A DNA stretch of 28,130 bases from RGIG3528 sp045598045 (lineage in GTDB: Bacteria > Bacillota > Clostridia > Lachnospirales > Lachnospiraceae), in the NCBI GenBank assembly GCA_045598045.1, contig JAZLLG010000063.1:1-28130 (forward strand), in the 5' to 3' direction. Made by a program: the position numbers and the translations under genes. Under the pieces are notes generated by a model. The model searched no databases. It was not told where the DNA came from and worked only from the letters and a program-made list of their open reading frames with translations. How positions within the stretch are numbered: the first letter of the stretch is position 1; each line of letters opens with the position of its first letter. Positions 1 through 7,094 of this stretch are shown here, piece after piece.

Positions 1-111
1 GGTTGTGTATTCATTTTCGTAAACGAAAATGAACACACAACCCCGTTTTTTGCGCCTTTCAGAGTTTTCAGACTCAAAAAAATGAATACACAACCCCGTC
101 CCCTAGTATCA
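1..111. repeat. Palindromic REP/MITE-like element, copy 1 (left end cut by the window)
   Basis: This is nearly identical to the element at 3671-3796, of which it matches positions 3687-3796. The differences are a G for T in the loop (GTAAAC versus TTAAAC), a T-to-C change in the right arm of the inner hairpin, and one extra T in the T-run after CCCCG. It has the inner inverted repeat and the right terminal arm ending CCCCTAGTATCA; the first 16 bases of the element lie outside the window. It encodes no protein. The sequence class (GGGGACGG-type palindromes) resembles REP sequences moved by IS200/IS605-like or RAYT transposases, but that assignment is an inference. Confidence 0.85.
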
Positions 112-128
112 TTTTTCTACTGTAGTTA

Positions 129-157
129 TTGACAAAAGCAAACATAGATGGTATTAT
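129..157 (+). promoter_or_regulatory. Sigma-A promoter of cadC-cadA
   Basis: A perfect TTGACA -35 box (129-134) is followed by a 17-bp spacer and a TATTAT -10 box (152-157). The predicted transcript start falls inside the inverted repeat at 160-179, so a bound repressor would block initiation. Its position also shows that the in-frame TTG at 129 cannot be the translation start. Confidence 0.85.
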
Positions 158-159
158 GC

Positions 160-179
160 AGTTGAACGATTGTTCAACT
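160..179. promoter_or_regulatory. CadC/ArsR-type operator O1
   Basis: A perfect 8-bp inverted repeat, AGTTGAAC-gatt-GTTCAACT, lies directly after the -10 box and before the cadC ribosome site. ArsR/SmtB repressors classically bind such imperfect 12-2-12 palindromes at their own promoters. A related sequence precedes cadA at 581-602. Confidence 0.75.
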
Positions 180-194
180 ACGAAAGGAACTCAT

Positions 195-548
195 ATGAAC
201 CGTATTGATATGTGTGATTGCGAAGTCATCCATGAGGAAATTGTCAGCGAAGTTAAGAAGGCAATGAAAGAACAGGATGATTATGTAAAAATGGCGACGC
301 TGTACAAGCTGTTCGGTGATGGCACAAGGGTGCAGATTATGCATGCTTTGGAGCAGAGTGAGATGTGCGTGTGCGATCTTGCTGTACTGCTTGGAATGTC
401 AAAGTCTGCAATTTCCCACCAGCTTAAATCCTTGCGACTTTTAAATCTCGTGAAATCACGCAGGGAAGCGCAGATTGTGTATTATTCGCTTGCGGACGAG
501 CATGTTAAAAAAATACTTGATATGGGCTTTGAGCATATTTATGAATAA
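195..548 (+). CDS. cadC: CadC-type ArsR/SmtB metal-sensing repressor
   Basis: This is a 117-residue winged-helix repressor that should release DNA on binding Cd/Pb/Zn and so induce the downstream efflux ATPase. The ATG at 195 follows GAAAGGA. It is preferred over the upstream TTG because that codon lies within the promoter, and because this start places the metal ligands at CadC-like positions. The alpha3N-type site is Cys7 plus Cys58 and Cys60 in the MCVCDL motif; Cys9 replaces the second N-terminal cysteine, which is Cys11 in plasmid pI258 CadC. The alpha5 interface site is Asp101, His103, His114 and Glu117, with the 0/2/13/16 spacing of SmtB and CadC. The recognition helix region is MSKSAISHQLKSL (68-80). 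Both metal sites therefore look intact. Autoregulation through the operators at 160-179 and 581-602 is inferred. Confidence 0.9.
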   Translation: MNRIDMCDCEVIHEEIVSEVKKAMKEQDDYVKMATLYKLFGDGTRVQIMHALEQSEMCVCDLAVLLGMSKSAISHQLKSLRLLNLVKSRREAQIVYYSLADEHVKKILDMGFEHIYE

Positions 549-572
549 GTAATGCAACTAACAGTTGTTTTT

Positions 573-602
573 TATACTTTTAGTTGAATGAGTGAACAAC
601 TA
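573..602 (+). promoter_or_regulatory. Second CadC-like operator and possible cadA promoter
   Basis: The 22 bases at 581-602 (arms TAGTTGAA and CAACTA) align with operator O1 at most positions, though the palindrome is less perfect. A TATACT hexamer at 573-578 could be a -10 box, but no convincing -35 lies 16-18 bp upstream. Just before it, CAACTaacAGTTG with a T-run (555-572) could be a weak attenuator or another operator half. This suggests cadA has additional, separate control. Confidence 0.55.
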
Positions 603-634
603 CGACTTACAAAAAAACGAAAGTGAGTAGAATT

Positions 635-2539
635 ATGAACGAAAAAGACAATGAGAAAAGGGTATTTGAGGAAGAAGAGGAAGAATGCGACAGCCGAGTG
701 CTTATTGTTCGACTTATTTGCGGTGCTGTTATTTTTGTGGCGGGTCTGGCTACAAAGTTTCTTTTAAAAACAACGGAACCTGTTCAGCTTGCTTTGATGG
801 TAATTGCATATCTTGTTTTGGGATATGATGTGTTATGGCGTGCACTTAAAAATATAGTGAGAGGACGTATCTTTGATGAGCAATTCCTTATGAGCCTTTC
901 GACACTTGGAGCTTTTGCAATACAAGAATATCCGGAAGCAGTAGCTGTAATGTTGTTTTATCAATTCGGAGAATTTTTGCAGGATCTTTCCGTTGATCGG
1001 TCCAAAGATTCCATTACAGAACTTTTGGACATACGGCCTGATTCAGCTGCTTTATACAAAAACGGGGATGTTACTGTTGTTACACCGAATGCGGTCGAAG
1101 TAGGAGATTTGATTATTGTTAAGCCGGGTGAACGAATTCCTTTGGATGGTATTATTTCAGAAGGAGAAGCCATGCTTGATACAAAAGCATTAACCGGTGA
1201 GGCTGTGCCGAGACACGTTAAAGCCGGCGATGAGATCATTTCGGGATGCATAAACACGAGCGGCGTTTTAAAAATCAAAGTTACAAAGACATTCGGCGAA
1301 TCTACGGTTTCCCAAATTGTCAATCTTGTGGAAAACGCCGCTGACAGAAAAGCACCGACGGAGAACTTCATCACTGCATTTGCACGATATTACACACCGA
1401 TTGTTGTAGTTATGGCTTTATGTCTTGCGTTGCTCCCACCGCTTTTTCTTAACGGTGAGTGGAAGGAATGGTTATCACGTGCTCTTGTTTTCCTTGTAAT
1501 ATCCTGCCCTTGTGCTTTGGTAATTTCCATTCCGCTCACTTTCTTCGGTGGAATCGGAGCCGCATCAAAACATGGTATCCTTGTAAAAGGCGGCAACTAT
1601 CTGGATGCATTAAATAAAGTCGATACGGTTGTTTTTGATAAAACGGGCACACTGACAAAAGGAGTTTTCAAAGTAACAAGTATTATTCCCTCGGATGGCT
1701 TTTCTTCAGACGAGGTACTGCAATATGCTGCTTCGGCTGAAAGAATGTCAAATCATCCTATTGCCAAATCCATTACCGAGGCTTGTGATAAGCTACCGGA
1801 CATAAATGCATCAGTTACCGAATTCAAAGAAATATCAGGCCGTGGAATTTCGGCAAAGATTGGTGAACATAACGTGCTCGTTGGCAATGGTATGCTGCTC
1901 AAGGATTGCGGTGTTACGTTTGTTACATGCGAAAAAATCGGAACGAAAGTATATGTTGCAATTGATAATAAATATGCCGGATGTGTCGTAATCTCCGATG
2001 AAATCAAGGATGACAGCAGAAGGGCCGTCGAAGCTTTAAAAAACTTCGGTGTAAAAAAGACGATTATGCTTACCGGTGATGATGAGACGATAGGAAAAGC
2101 GGTGGCAGACGAGATTGGCCTTGATGAATATCATGCAGGATTATTACCGCATCAAAAGGTCGAAAAAATAGAAGCAATCGATGTTGCTAAAGATTCCGGC
2201 TCGAAACTCGTTTTTGTCGGAGACGGAATTAACGACGCTCCGGTGCTTGCGCGAGCCGACATTGGAATAGCAATGGGCGCTCTTGGCTCTGATGCAGCCA
2301 TTGAAGCGGCAGATATTGTTCTTATGACGGATGAACCGTCTAAGATTGTTGAAGCAATTAAAATTTCTAAAGCGACAAGGCGAATCGTCTTTGAAAATAT
2401 TATTTTTGCTCTCGCTGTTAAAATTGTTTTTCTCGTTTTGGGAGCGTTAGGGATAGCCGGCATGTGGATTGCTGTTTTCGGTGATGTGGGTGTAGCTTTG
2501 ATAGCTGTTTTCAATGCTATGCGAATAATGAAAAAATAA
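635..2539 (+). CDS. cadA: P1B-2 type Cd/Zn/Pb-exporting ATPase lacking the N-terminal HMA domain
   Basis: This is an inner-membrane P-type ATPase of about 634 residues that should pump Zn(II)/Cd(II)/Pb(II) out of the cell. Family motifs are all present: TGE at 187-189, CPC metal site at 291-293, phosphorylated D335 in DKTGTLTKG, the HP motif at 374-375, and GDGIND at 529-534. The diagnostic P1B-2 residues K596 and D617 (in FGDVG) lie in the last two membrane helices and argue for Zn/Cd/Pb rather than Cu. The usual N-terminal GxxCxxC domain is absent; instead there is an acidic run with one cysteine (EEEEEECDS) near residue 15. The start is uncertain: the ATG at 635 has an AGTGAG-like site, and an in-frame GTG at 623 is the alternative. 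It lies 86 bp downstream of cadC and is probably co-regulated. Confidence 0.92.
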   Translation: MNEKDNEKRVFEEEEEECDSRVLIVRLICGAVIFVAGLATKFLLKTTEPVQLALMVIAYLVLGYDVLWRALKNIVRGRIFDEQFLMSLSTLGAFAIQEYPEAVAVMLFYQFGEFLQDLSVDRSKDSITELLDIRPDSAALYKNGDVTVVTPNAVEVGDLIIVKPGERIPLDGIISEGEAMLDTKALTGEAVPRHVKAGDEIISGCINTSGVLKIKVTKTFGESTVSQIVNLVENAADRKAPTENFITAFARYYTPIVVVMALCLALLPPLFLNGEWKEWLSRALVFLVISCPCALVISIPLTFFGGIGAASKHGILVKGGNYLDALNKVDTVVFDKTGTLTKGVFKVTSIIPSDGFSSDEVLQYAASAERMSNHPIAKSITEACDKLPDINASVTEFKEISGRGISAKIGEHNVLVGNGMLLKDCGVTFVTCEKIGTKVYVAIDNKYAGCVVISDEIKDDSRRAVEALKNFGVKKTIMLTGDDETIGKAVADEIGLDEYHAGLLPHQKVEKIEAIDVAKDSGSKLVFVGDGINDAPVLARADIGIAMGALGSDAAIEAADIVLMTDEPSKIVEAIKISKATRRIVFENIIFALAVKIVFLVLGALGIAGMWIAVFGDVGVALIAVFNAMRIMKK

Positions 2540-2584
2540 GTATATCTAAGTGATTAAAAATATACTGATGCAGCTGCCGGAGAC

Positions 2585-2613
2585 TTGACAAGAAGACGAC
2601 AATCATTTATAGT
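2585..2613 (+). promoter_or_regulatory. Sigma-A promoter of perR-rubrerythrin
   Basis: TTGACA (2585-2590), a 17-bp spacer and TATAGT (2608-2613) form a near-consensus promoter 53 bp ahead of the perR start. A separate promoter here implies that perR and the rubrerythrin gene are transcribed independently of the cad genes. Confidence 0.8.
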
Positions 2614-2626
2614 TTAATGGTAATAG

Positions 2627-2654
2627 TTCTCAATAAGCAATTATTCTTAATAAG
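2627..2654. promoter_or_regulatory. Candidate PerR operator (direct repeat)
   Basis: The 11-mer TTCTyAATAAG occurs twice, at 2627-2637 and 2644-2654, between the promoter and the ribosome site. The second copy overlaps a TTATT-ctt-AATAA palindrome (2641-2653). The AT-rich palindromic character fits Fur/PerR boxes in general, but it is not the Bacillus PerR consensus. Autoregulation is inferred. Confidence 0.45.
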
Positions 2655-2665
2655 AGGTCAATTCG

Positions 2666-3049
2666 ATGAGAAATACAATTCAAAAGGAATTGGTGCTTAA
2701 AGCCGTTTTCGAACTACACTGTCACGTTACTGCTGAAGATGTTCATGATTTCATAGTTAAGGAACATCCTTCCGTAAGTTTGGGGACCGTGTATCGTAAT
2801 TTGAAAACACTTTCTGAAGAAGGCAAAGTTAAGAAAATCGTTGTTCCGAATGGTCCGGACATGTTCGATTTTAATCTTAGCAATCACTACCATGTCAGAT
2901 GCATTAAATGTGGCCGTGTTGAAGACGTCATTCTTACAGAAAGTCCGGATTATCTTCCGAAGGTGTCTGATTCTGCCGGATTTACGCTTCTTGGTTATGA
3001 TTTGATTTTTAACGGAATTTGTGAAAAATGCTTAATTGAGAACGAGTAA
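2666..3049 (+). CDS. perR: PerR-type peroxide-sensing Fur-family repressor
   Basis: This 127-residue Fur-family protein is somewhat shorter than the 145-residue Bacillus PerR, mainly at the N terminus. By alignment with Bacillus PerR, the regulatory iron/manganese site is His20, Asp68, His74, His76 and Asp87, equivalent to H37, D85, H91, H93 and D104. An Asp at the last position is the hallmark of H2O2-sensing PerR as opposed to Fur. Structural zinc cysteines are C79/C82 and C119/C122. The recognition helix includes SVSLGTVYRNL (36-46). AGAGGT lies 7 bp before the ATG. The gene is 39 bp upstream of reverse rubrerythrin, a known PerR target in clostridia, so the pair forms a peroxide-defence operon in which PerR probably represses both genes. 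Confidence 0.9.
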   Translation: MRNTIQKELVLKAVFELHCHVTAEDVHDFIVKEHPSVSLGTVYRNLKTLSEEGKVKKIVVPNGPDMFDFNLSNHYHVRCIKCGRVEDVILTESPDYLPKVSDSAGFTLLGYDLIFNGICEKCLIENE

Positions 3050-3088
3050 CAAAATATTCAAGATATCTGTTTTAAGGAGGAAAAAATA

Positions 3089-3673
3089 ATGGCAAAGTAT
3101 GTTTGTCCGGTATGCGGTTATGTGCATGAGGGTGACAGCGCACCTGCAGAATGCCCTGTTTGTCACGTAAGCGGAGAAAAATTTACAAAGGTTGAAGGCG
3201 AAATGAAGCTTGCTGCAGAGCATGAATATGGCATATATGCAAGATGCGTCAAAAATAATGATGCAATTTCGGACGAAGATAAGAAGTATATATTCGAACA
3301 GCTCATGGCGAATTTCAAAGGAGAGTGTTCGGAAGTCGGCATGTATCTCTGCATGGCCAGAATTGCTCACAGAGAGGGGTACCCCGAAGTTGGCCTTTAT
3401 TGGGAAAAGGCAGCTTTTGAGGAGGCTGAGCATGCAGCAAAGTTTGCGGAGATTCTCGGTGAGGATCTTGAACCTAACATGAAGTCTACATCAAAGGATA
3501 ATCTTAAGTGGAGAGTTGAATGCGAATTTGGTGCCACACAGGGTAAGTTCGATCTGGCTTCCTGCTGCAAGAATAACAATCTCGATGCGCTCCACGACAC
3601 CATTCACGAGATGGCGAAGGATGAAGCAAGACACGGAAAAGCTCTCAAAGGATTGCTTGACAGATATTTTTGA
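3089..3673 (+). CDS. Reverse rubrerythrin (N-terminal rubredoxin, C-terminal ferritin-like diiron domain)
   Basis: This 194-residue cytoplasmic peroxidase has its domains in the 'reverse' order seen in clostridial revRbr. The rubredoxin Fe(Cys)4 site is C6, C9, C22 and C25. The ferritin-like four-helix domain starts around residue 62, with diiron ligands E79, the EEAEH motif (E112/H115), a Glu around 144-146, and the DEARH motif (E179/H182). The family reduces H2O2 (and O2) with NADH-derived electrons and protects anaerobes. The ribosome site AAGGAGG lies 9 bp before the ATG. It follows perR and is probably PerR-repressed. Its TGA stop is the first three bases of the palindromic element at 3671-3796, whose first hairpin can also terminate the transcript. 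Confidence 0.93.
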   Translation: MAKYVCPVCGYVHEGDSAPAECPVCHVSGEKFTKVEGEMKLAAEHEYGIYARCVKNNDAISDEDKKYIFEQLMANFKGECSEVGMYLCMARIAHREGYPEVGLYWEKAAFEEAEHAAKFAEILGEDLEPNMKSTSKDNLKWRVECEFGATQGKFDLASCCKNNNLDALHDTIHEMAKDEARHGKALKGLLDRYF

Positions 3674-3796
3674 TACTAGGGGACGGGGTTGTGTATTCAT
3701 TTTCTTAAACGAAAATGAATACACAACCCCGTTTTTGCGCCTTTCAGAGTTTTCAGACTCAAAAAAATGAATACACAACCCCGTCCCCTAGTATCA
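3671..3796. repeat. Palindromic REP/MITE-like element, copy 2 (complete)
   Basis: The element has perfect 33-bp terminal inverted repeats at 3671-3703 and 3764-3796, beginning TGATACTAGGGGACGG and ending with its complement. Inside the left half, a further perfect 21-bp inverted repeat with loop TTAAAC (stem from 3684 to 3731) makes a very stable hairpin followed by TTTTT. The core motif (GGGGTTGTGTATTCATTTT) thus occurs three times, once forward and twice inverted. There is no coding capacity. It lies in the same orientation as copy 1. A non-autonomous element mobilised in trans by a transposase outside this window is the likely origin. Confidence 0.9.
3684..3736 (+). terminator. Hairpin terminator supplied by the repeat element
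   Basis: The 21-bp perfect stem (CGGGGTTG...CAACCCCG) with a 6-nt loop ends at 3731 and is followed by TTTTT. It lies 10 bp beyond the rubrerythrin stop, a classic Rho-independent arrangement. The reverse strand lacks an equally placed T-run. Confidence 0.65.
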
Positions 3797-3801
3797 TTTT
3801 T

Positions 3802-3830
3802 TTGACGTGTTTCCTGTTTTGTGCTAAAGT
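3802..3830 (+). promoter_or_regulatory. Promoter of the ABC exporter gene
   Basis: TTGACG (3802-3807), a 17-bp spacer and TAAAGT (3825-3830) begin 5 bp after the repeat element ends and sit 48 bp ahead of the ATG at 3879. The -35 box therefore lies right at the border of the element. Confidence 0.7.
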
Positions 3831-3878
3831 AACAGGGAAATAATATGGTAGCCGGGACAGCCGGCAGGAGGAAATGAA

Positions 3879-6230
3879 ATGGCGGGAGGACGTTATTCGT
3901 TAGGCCCCAGAGGGTTCCTTACAGAGGAAGAAAAGGCAAATATGCCTAAAGTAACAAAGCAGCTTATAAAGAGGATTCTTGCATACCTGAAGCCGTATAC
4001 GCTTCAATTTGTTTTTGTGTTTATTGCGATTCTCCTGTCTGCGGTTATAGGACTTTTGCCATCGATAATTACAGGAAAAATCGTTGATCAGGCGCTGGTG
4101 GGAGATGACCTTGCGCTCCTTATTAAACTGCTTGTCATGGCGTTTTGTGCGCTGACGGCCAGCCAGATAATCGGCGTTCTTGAAAGCTATATAAATGCAT
4201 GGATTTCACAGCGCATTATTTTTGACATGAAAAATGAGATGTACAAACATCTTCAATACATGCCTCATGCATTTTTCACAACTGAAAAACAAGGCGATAT
4301 CATTACAAGAATGAACACGGATATAAGCGGCGTGAGCACTGTTATTTCCGGCACTCTTTCGAGTATCGTAAGCAACATTGCCACGGTTGTCACAACTCTT
4401 GTGGCACTCTTTACAATGAGCCTTCCGTTGGCGTGCGTCGGTATTGCCATCATTCCCCTTCTCATTCTGCCCACAAAAAGCGCCGGCAAAACACGTTACA
4501 AGCTCCTTTCCGAGTCGCAGGCAAAGGACGATGAGCTCAATCAGATTATCAACGAAACCCTTTCCGTAAGCGGCTCCATGCTCGTAAAGCTCTTCACACG
4601 TGAGGATAAGGAATATAACAACTTTGTCAAAGTAAACGGCGAAACAACCCGGCTTGCACTAAAGGAGAGAAGAAGCGGAAAGTTCTTCCAGGTTGTCATG
4701 GGAATGTTTTCCCAGGTCGGCCCTCTGCTCATTTATTTTGCGGGCGGTCTTTTGATAATCAGAAAGTATGATACGGCTCTCACGGTAGGTACAATTACCG
4801 CTACTGTCGCACTCATTAACAGACTTTACAGACCTGTGGAATCACTTCTTAACATTTCGGTTGATTTCACAAGATCTCTGGCACTTTTCACGAGAATTTT
4901 TGATTATCTTGACAGAGAAAGCACCATCGTTTCACCCGAGAACGGACAGAAGCCTGACGTTACGAAACAAAATATCAAATATGACCACGTTGTATTTTCA
5001 TACGATGAAGGTAAACCGTTACTTACGGACGTTGATTTTGAAGTGCCCGGAGGCAAGATGTATGCGATTGTCGGTCCGTCGGGCTCAGGTAAATCCACCG
5101 TTGTAAACTTTATTCCAAGACTTTACGATGTACTTGGCGGTAAGGTCACAATAGCCGGCGTCGATGTCAGAGATTTCGATCTTTCATACCTTCGCCAGTG
5201 TGTCGGCGTGGTTACTCAGGAAACGTATCTTTTCAACGGAACCATACTTGAAAATCTTCGATATGCAAAAGAAGATGCAACAATGGAAGAAGTCGAAAAT
5301 GCCTGCAAAATCGCAAACATACATGAATTCATTATGAATCAGCCGAAGGGCTATGACACTGAAGTCGGTAACCGCGGACTTAAGCTTTCGGGCGGTGAAA
5401 AGCAACGTATTTCACTTGCGCGTGTAATTCTTAAAGACCCGAAGATACTCATTCTTGATGAAGCAACATCAGCACTTGACTCGATTTCCGAGAACTCCAT
5501 TCAGGATGCTCTCGAGAAGATGATGGAAGGCCGTACGAGCCTTGTTATCGCTCACAGACTTTCCACTATTCTTAAAGCCGACAAGATTCTTGTAGTCAAA
5601 GACGGCGTCATTGCTGAACAAGGTACTCACGAAGAACTTCTGAAGCTGGGCGGCACATATCTTATGCTCTATGAAACACAGTTCCGTCAGGCAATCAACT
5701 ATGAGAATGAGCACGGAGACAGCAAAAAAAGCTCCAATGCCATTGACATTCAAAGCTTCGGTACCGATTATGATGTTCGAAAAATTACCGAAGATGATAT
5801 AGATGACGTTTATAACCTCTGTAAGTCAAATACAAAATATTACGAATACATTAAGTCAGTTCCCACAAAGGAAAGCCTTACGGAAGTCATTTCCGACATT
5901 CCGGACGGAACATGCGAGAAGGACAAGTATTTCGTTGGCTTCTTTGACAAGAAAAATAGGCTTGTTGCCGTACTTGACCTGATTACCGGATATCCCGAAA
6001 AGGATGATGCATTTATCGGGTGGTTTATGGTTGATGCAGAAAGTCAGGGGGAAGGCATCGGTTCGGACATTTTTGCGGATGTGAGAGCCGCAATGAAGAG
6101 CAGCGGTTATGATTATGTGGCACTGAGCTGCGTGAAGAACAACAAGGAAGCATTGGAATTCTGGAAAAAGCAGGGCTTCACCGAAAAGGAAAGCAATGAC
6201 GAAAAAGTAAAGCTTGAAAGAAAGCTGTAA
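3879..6230 (+). CDS. ABC exporter (fused permease-ATPase) with C-terminal GNAT acetyltransferase domain
   Basis: This 783-residue fusion has three parts. Residues about 25-330 form a six-helix type IV ABC exporter membrane domain. Residues about 365-600 are the nucleotide-binding domain, with Walker A GPSGSGKST (from 399), signature LSGGEKQR (from 503), Walker B ILILDEATSALD (D527, catalytic E528) and H-loop H559. After a polar linker, residues about 628-783 form a GNAT-like domain with the acetyl-CoA loop QGEGIGSD and a typical C-terminal ALEFWKKQGF segment. Ordinary half-exporters of this family end near residue 600. The reading frame is continuous, without overlap or restart at the junction. 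AGGAGG precedes the ATG by 7 bp. Multidrug, lipid or peptide export is plausible. The acetyltransferase might modify the exported substrate or a competing amine; neither substrate is known. An AraC-type regulator follows 51 bp downstream. Confidence 0.92.
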   Translation: MAGGRYSLGPRGFLTEEEKANMPKVTKQLIKRILAYLKPYTLQFVFVFIAILLSAVIGLLPSIITGKIVDQALVGDDLALLIKLLVMAFCALTASQIIGVLESYINAWISQRIIFDMKNEMYKHLQYMPHAFFTTEKQGDIITRMNTDISGVSTVISGTLSSIVSNIATVVTTLVALFTMSLPLACVGIAIIPLLILPTKSAGKTRYKLLSESQAKDDELNQIINETLSVSGSMLVKLFTREDKEYNNFVKVNGETTRLALKERRSGKFFQVVMGMFSQVGPLLIYFAGGLLIIRKYDTALTVGTITATVALINRLYRPVESLLNISVDFTRSLALFTRIFDYLDRESTIVSPENGQKPDVTKQNIKYDHVVFSYDEGKPLLTDVDFEVPGGKMYAIVGPSGSGKSTVVNFIPRLYDVLGGKVTIAGVDVRDFDLSYLRQCVGVVTQETYLFNGTILENLRYAKEDATMEEVENACKIANIHEFIMNQPKGYDTEVGNRGLKLSGGEKQRISLARVILKDPKILILDEATSALDSISENSIQDALEKMMEGRTSLVIAHRLSTILKADKILVVKDGVIAEQGTHEELLKLGGTYLMLYETQFRQAINYENEHGDSKKSSNAIDIQSFGTDYDVRKITEDDIDDVYNLCKSNTKYYEYIKSVPTKESLTEVISDIPDGTCEKDKYFVGFFDKKNRLVAVLDLITGYPEKDDAFIGWFMVDAESQGEGIGSDIFADVRAAMKSSGYDYVALSCVKNNKEALEFWKKQGFTEKESNDEKVKLERKL

Positions 6231-6281
6231 TACGATAGGTAAGCGTGAAAAGGCAAACGTGCAATGATGTAGGAGCCCAAT

Positions 6282-7094
6282 ATGGTTTTTCTTGAGAAAC
6301 CCGCAAAACGACAAGTGACAAGTTGCAATTACATAACCTCGGTTAACGGAATGCCTCACCCGGACAGAATTATGGAGGAGCATGATTTTCTATACATTCT
6401 TGAGGGAGACTGGGAAATATATGAGGATGGCATTTTGTACGAAATGCATAGTGATGATCTGCTCATTCTGAAAGCCGGAGCGCATCACTACGGCGTAAAG
6501 CCGTGTAACCCCGGGAACCGCCATATGTACTTCCACACGCCTCCGACTGAGGAAGAAAAAAACAAGTCTCATCCGGGAGAAAAAGGACGTGAAATCGGAA
6601 GCCTGATTCACTGCGCGGGAGCGCCGCAGGTGCGAAGATATTTCCAGGATCTGATTGCGGTTTACTGGTCTGATGGGGCAAACCGGGAAGAACAGATTTC
6701 GCTCCTTGTCAATCTGATTATCAGTATTGTTTTTGAATTGGACGAATCCTCGTACGAAAGCATAATCGGGGACACGATTGTGGAAGATGTCTGCCGAAAG
6801 CTTCGAACATCGCCGCAATGTATGTTCACGGCCCAGGAGCTTTCCAAAGAATATTTCATCTGCGCACGCACACTGAACAATCGGTTTATTAAGGCTTTCG
6901 GCAAGAGCTTCCACGACTATCAGGCAGACCTTAAGCTAAATATGATTCAGCAGTATCTTCGTTGCCAGCCGGAGGTGACGCTTAAGGAAGCAGCCATGAA
7001 CTTCGGCTTTTGCGATGAATTTCATCTGAGCCACGCATTCAAAAAGAAATTCGGAGTCAGTCCGACAGAATACAGGAACAGGAGCACTCTGTAG
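6282..7094 (+). CDS. AraC/XylS-family transcriptional regulator with N-terminal cupin domain
   Basis: This 270-residue regulator has an N-terminal cupin-like sensor (about 15-100, with EHDFLYILEGDWEIYEDG and LLILKAGAHHYG motifs). Its C-terminal double helix-turn-helix domain (about 170-268) includes LKEAAMNFGFCDEFHLSHAFKKKFGVSPTEYR split over the second HTH. Such proteins usually bind a small ligand, often a sugar, through the cupin. AGGAG lies 7 bp before the ATG. The gene follows the ABC-GNAT gene by 51 bp with no evident terminator, so co-transcription is likely. Candidate binding sites are the GGTATC/GATACC repeats downstream at 7142-7377. The ligand and targets are unknown. Confidence 0.88.
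   Translation: MVFLEKPAKRQVTSCNYITSVNGMPHPDRIMEEHDFLYILEGDWEIYEDGILYEMHSDDLLILKAGAHHYGVKPCNPGNRHMYFHTPPTEEEKNKSHPGEKGREIGSLIHCAGAPQVRRYFQDLIAVYWSDGANREEQISLLVNLIISIVFELDESSYESIIGDTIVEDVCRKLRTSPQCMFTAQELSKEYFICARTLNNRFIKAFGKSFHDYQADLKLNMIQQYLRCQPEVTLKEAAMNFGFCDEFHLSHAFKKKFGVSPTEYRNRSTL

Noticed and set aside
961..1374. 137-codon minus-strand frame inside cadA
   Set aside because: It lies fully within conserved P-type ATPase coding sequence and has no recognisable motif.
1..3796. The two palindromic repeats as a CRISPR array
   Set aside because: There are only two copies 3.6 kb apart with genes between them and no regular spacers; the internal structure is an inverted-repeat element.
3879..6230. 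Possible missed stop or frameshift joining an ABC gene and a separate GNAT gene
   Set aside because: The frame is continuous through a polar linker, and no ribosome site or good start codon lies near the junction at about 5690-5770.
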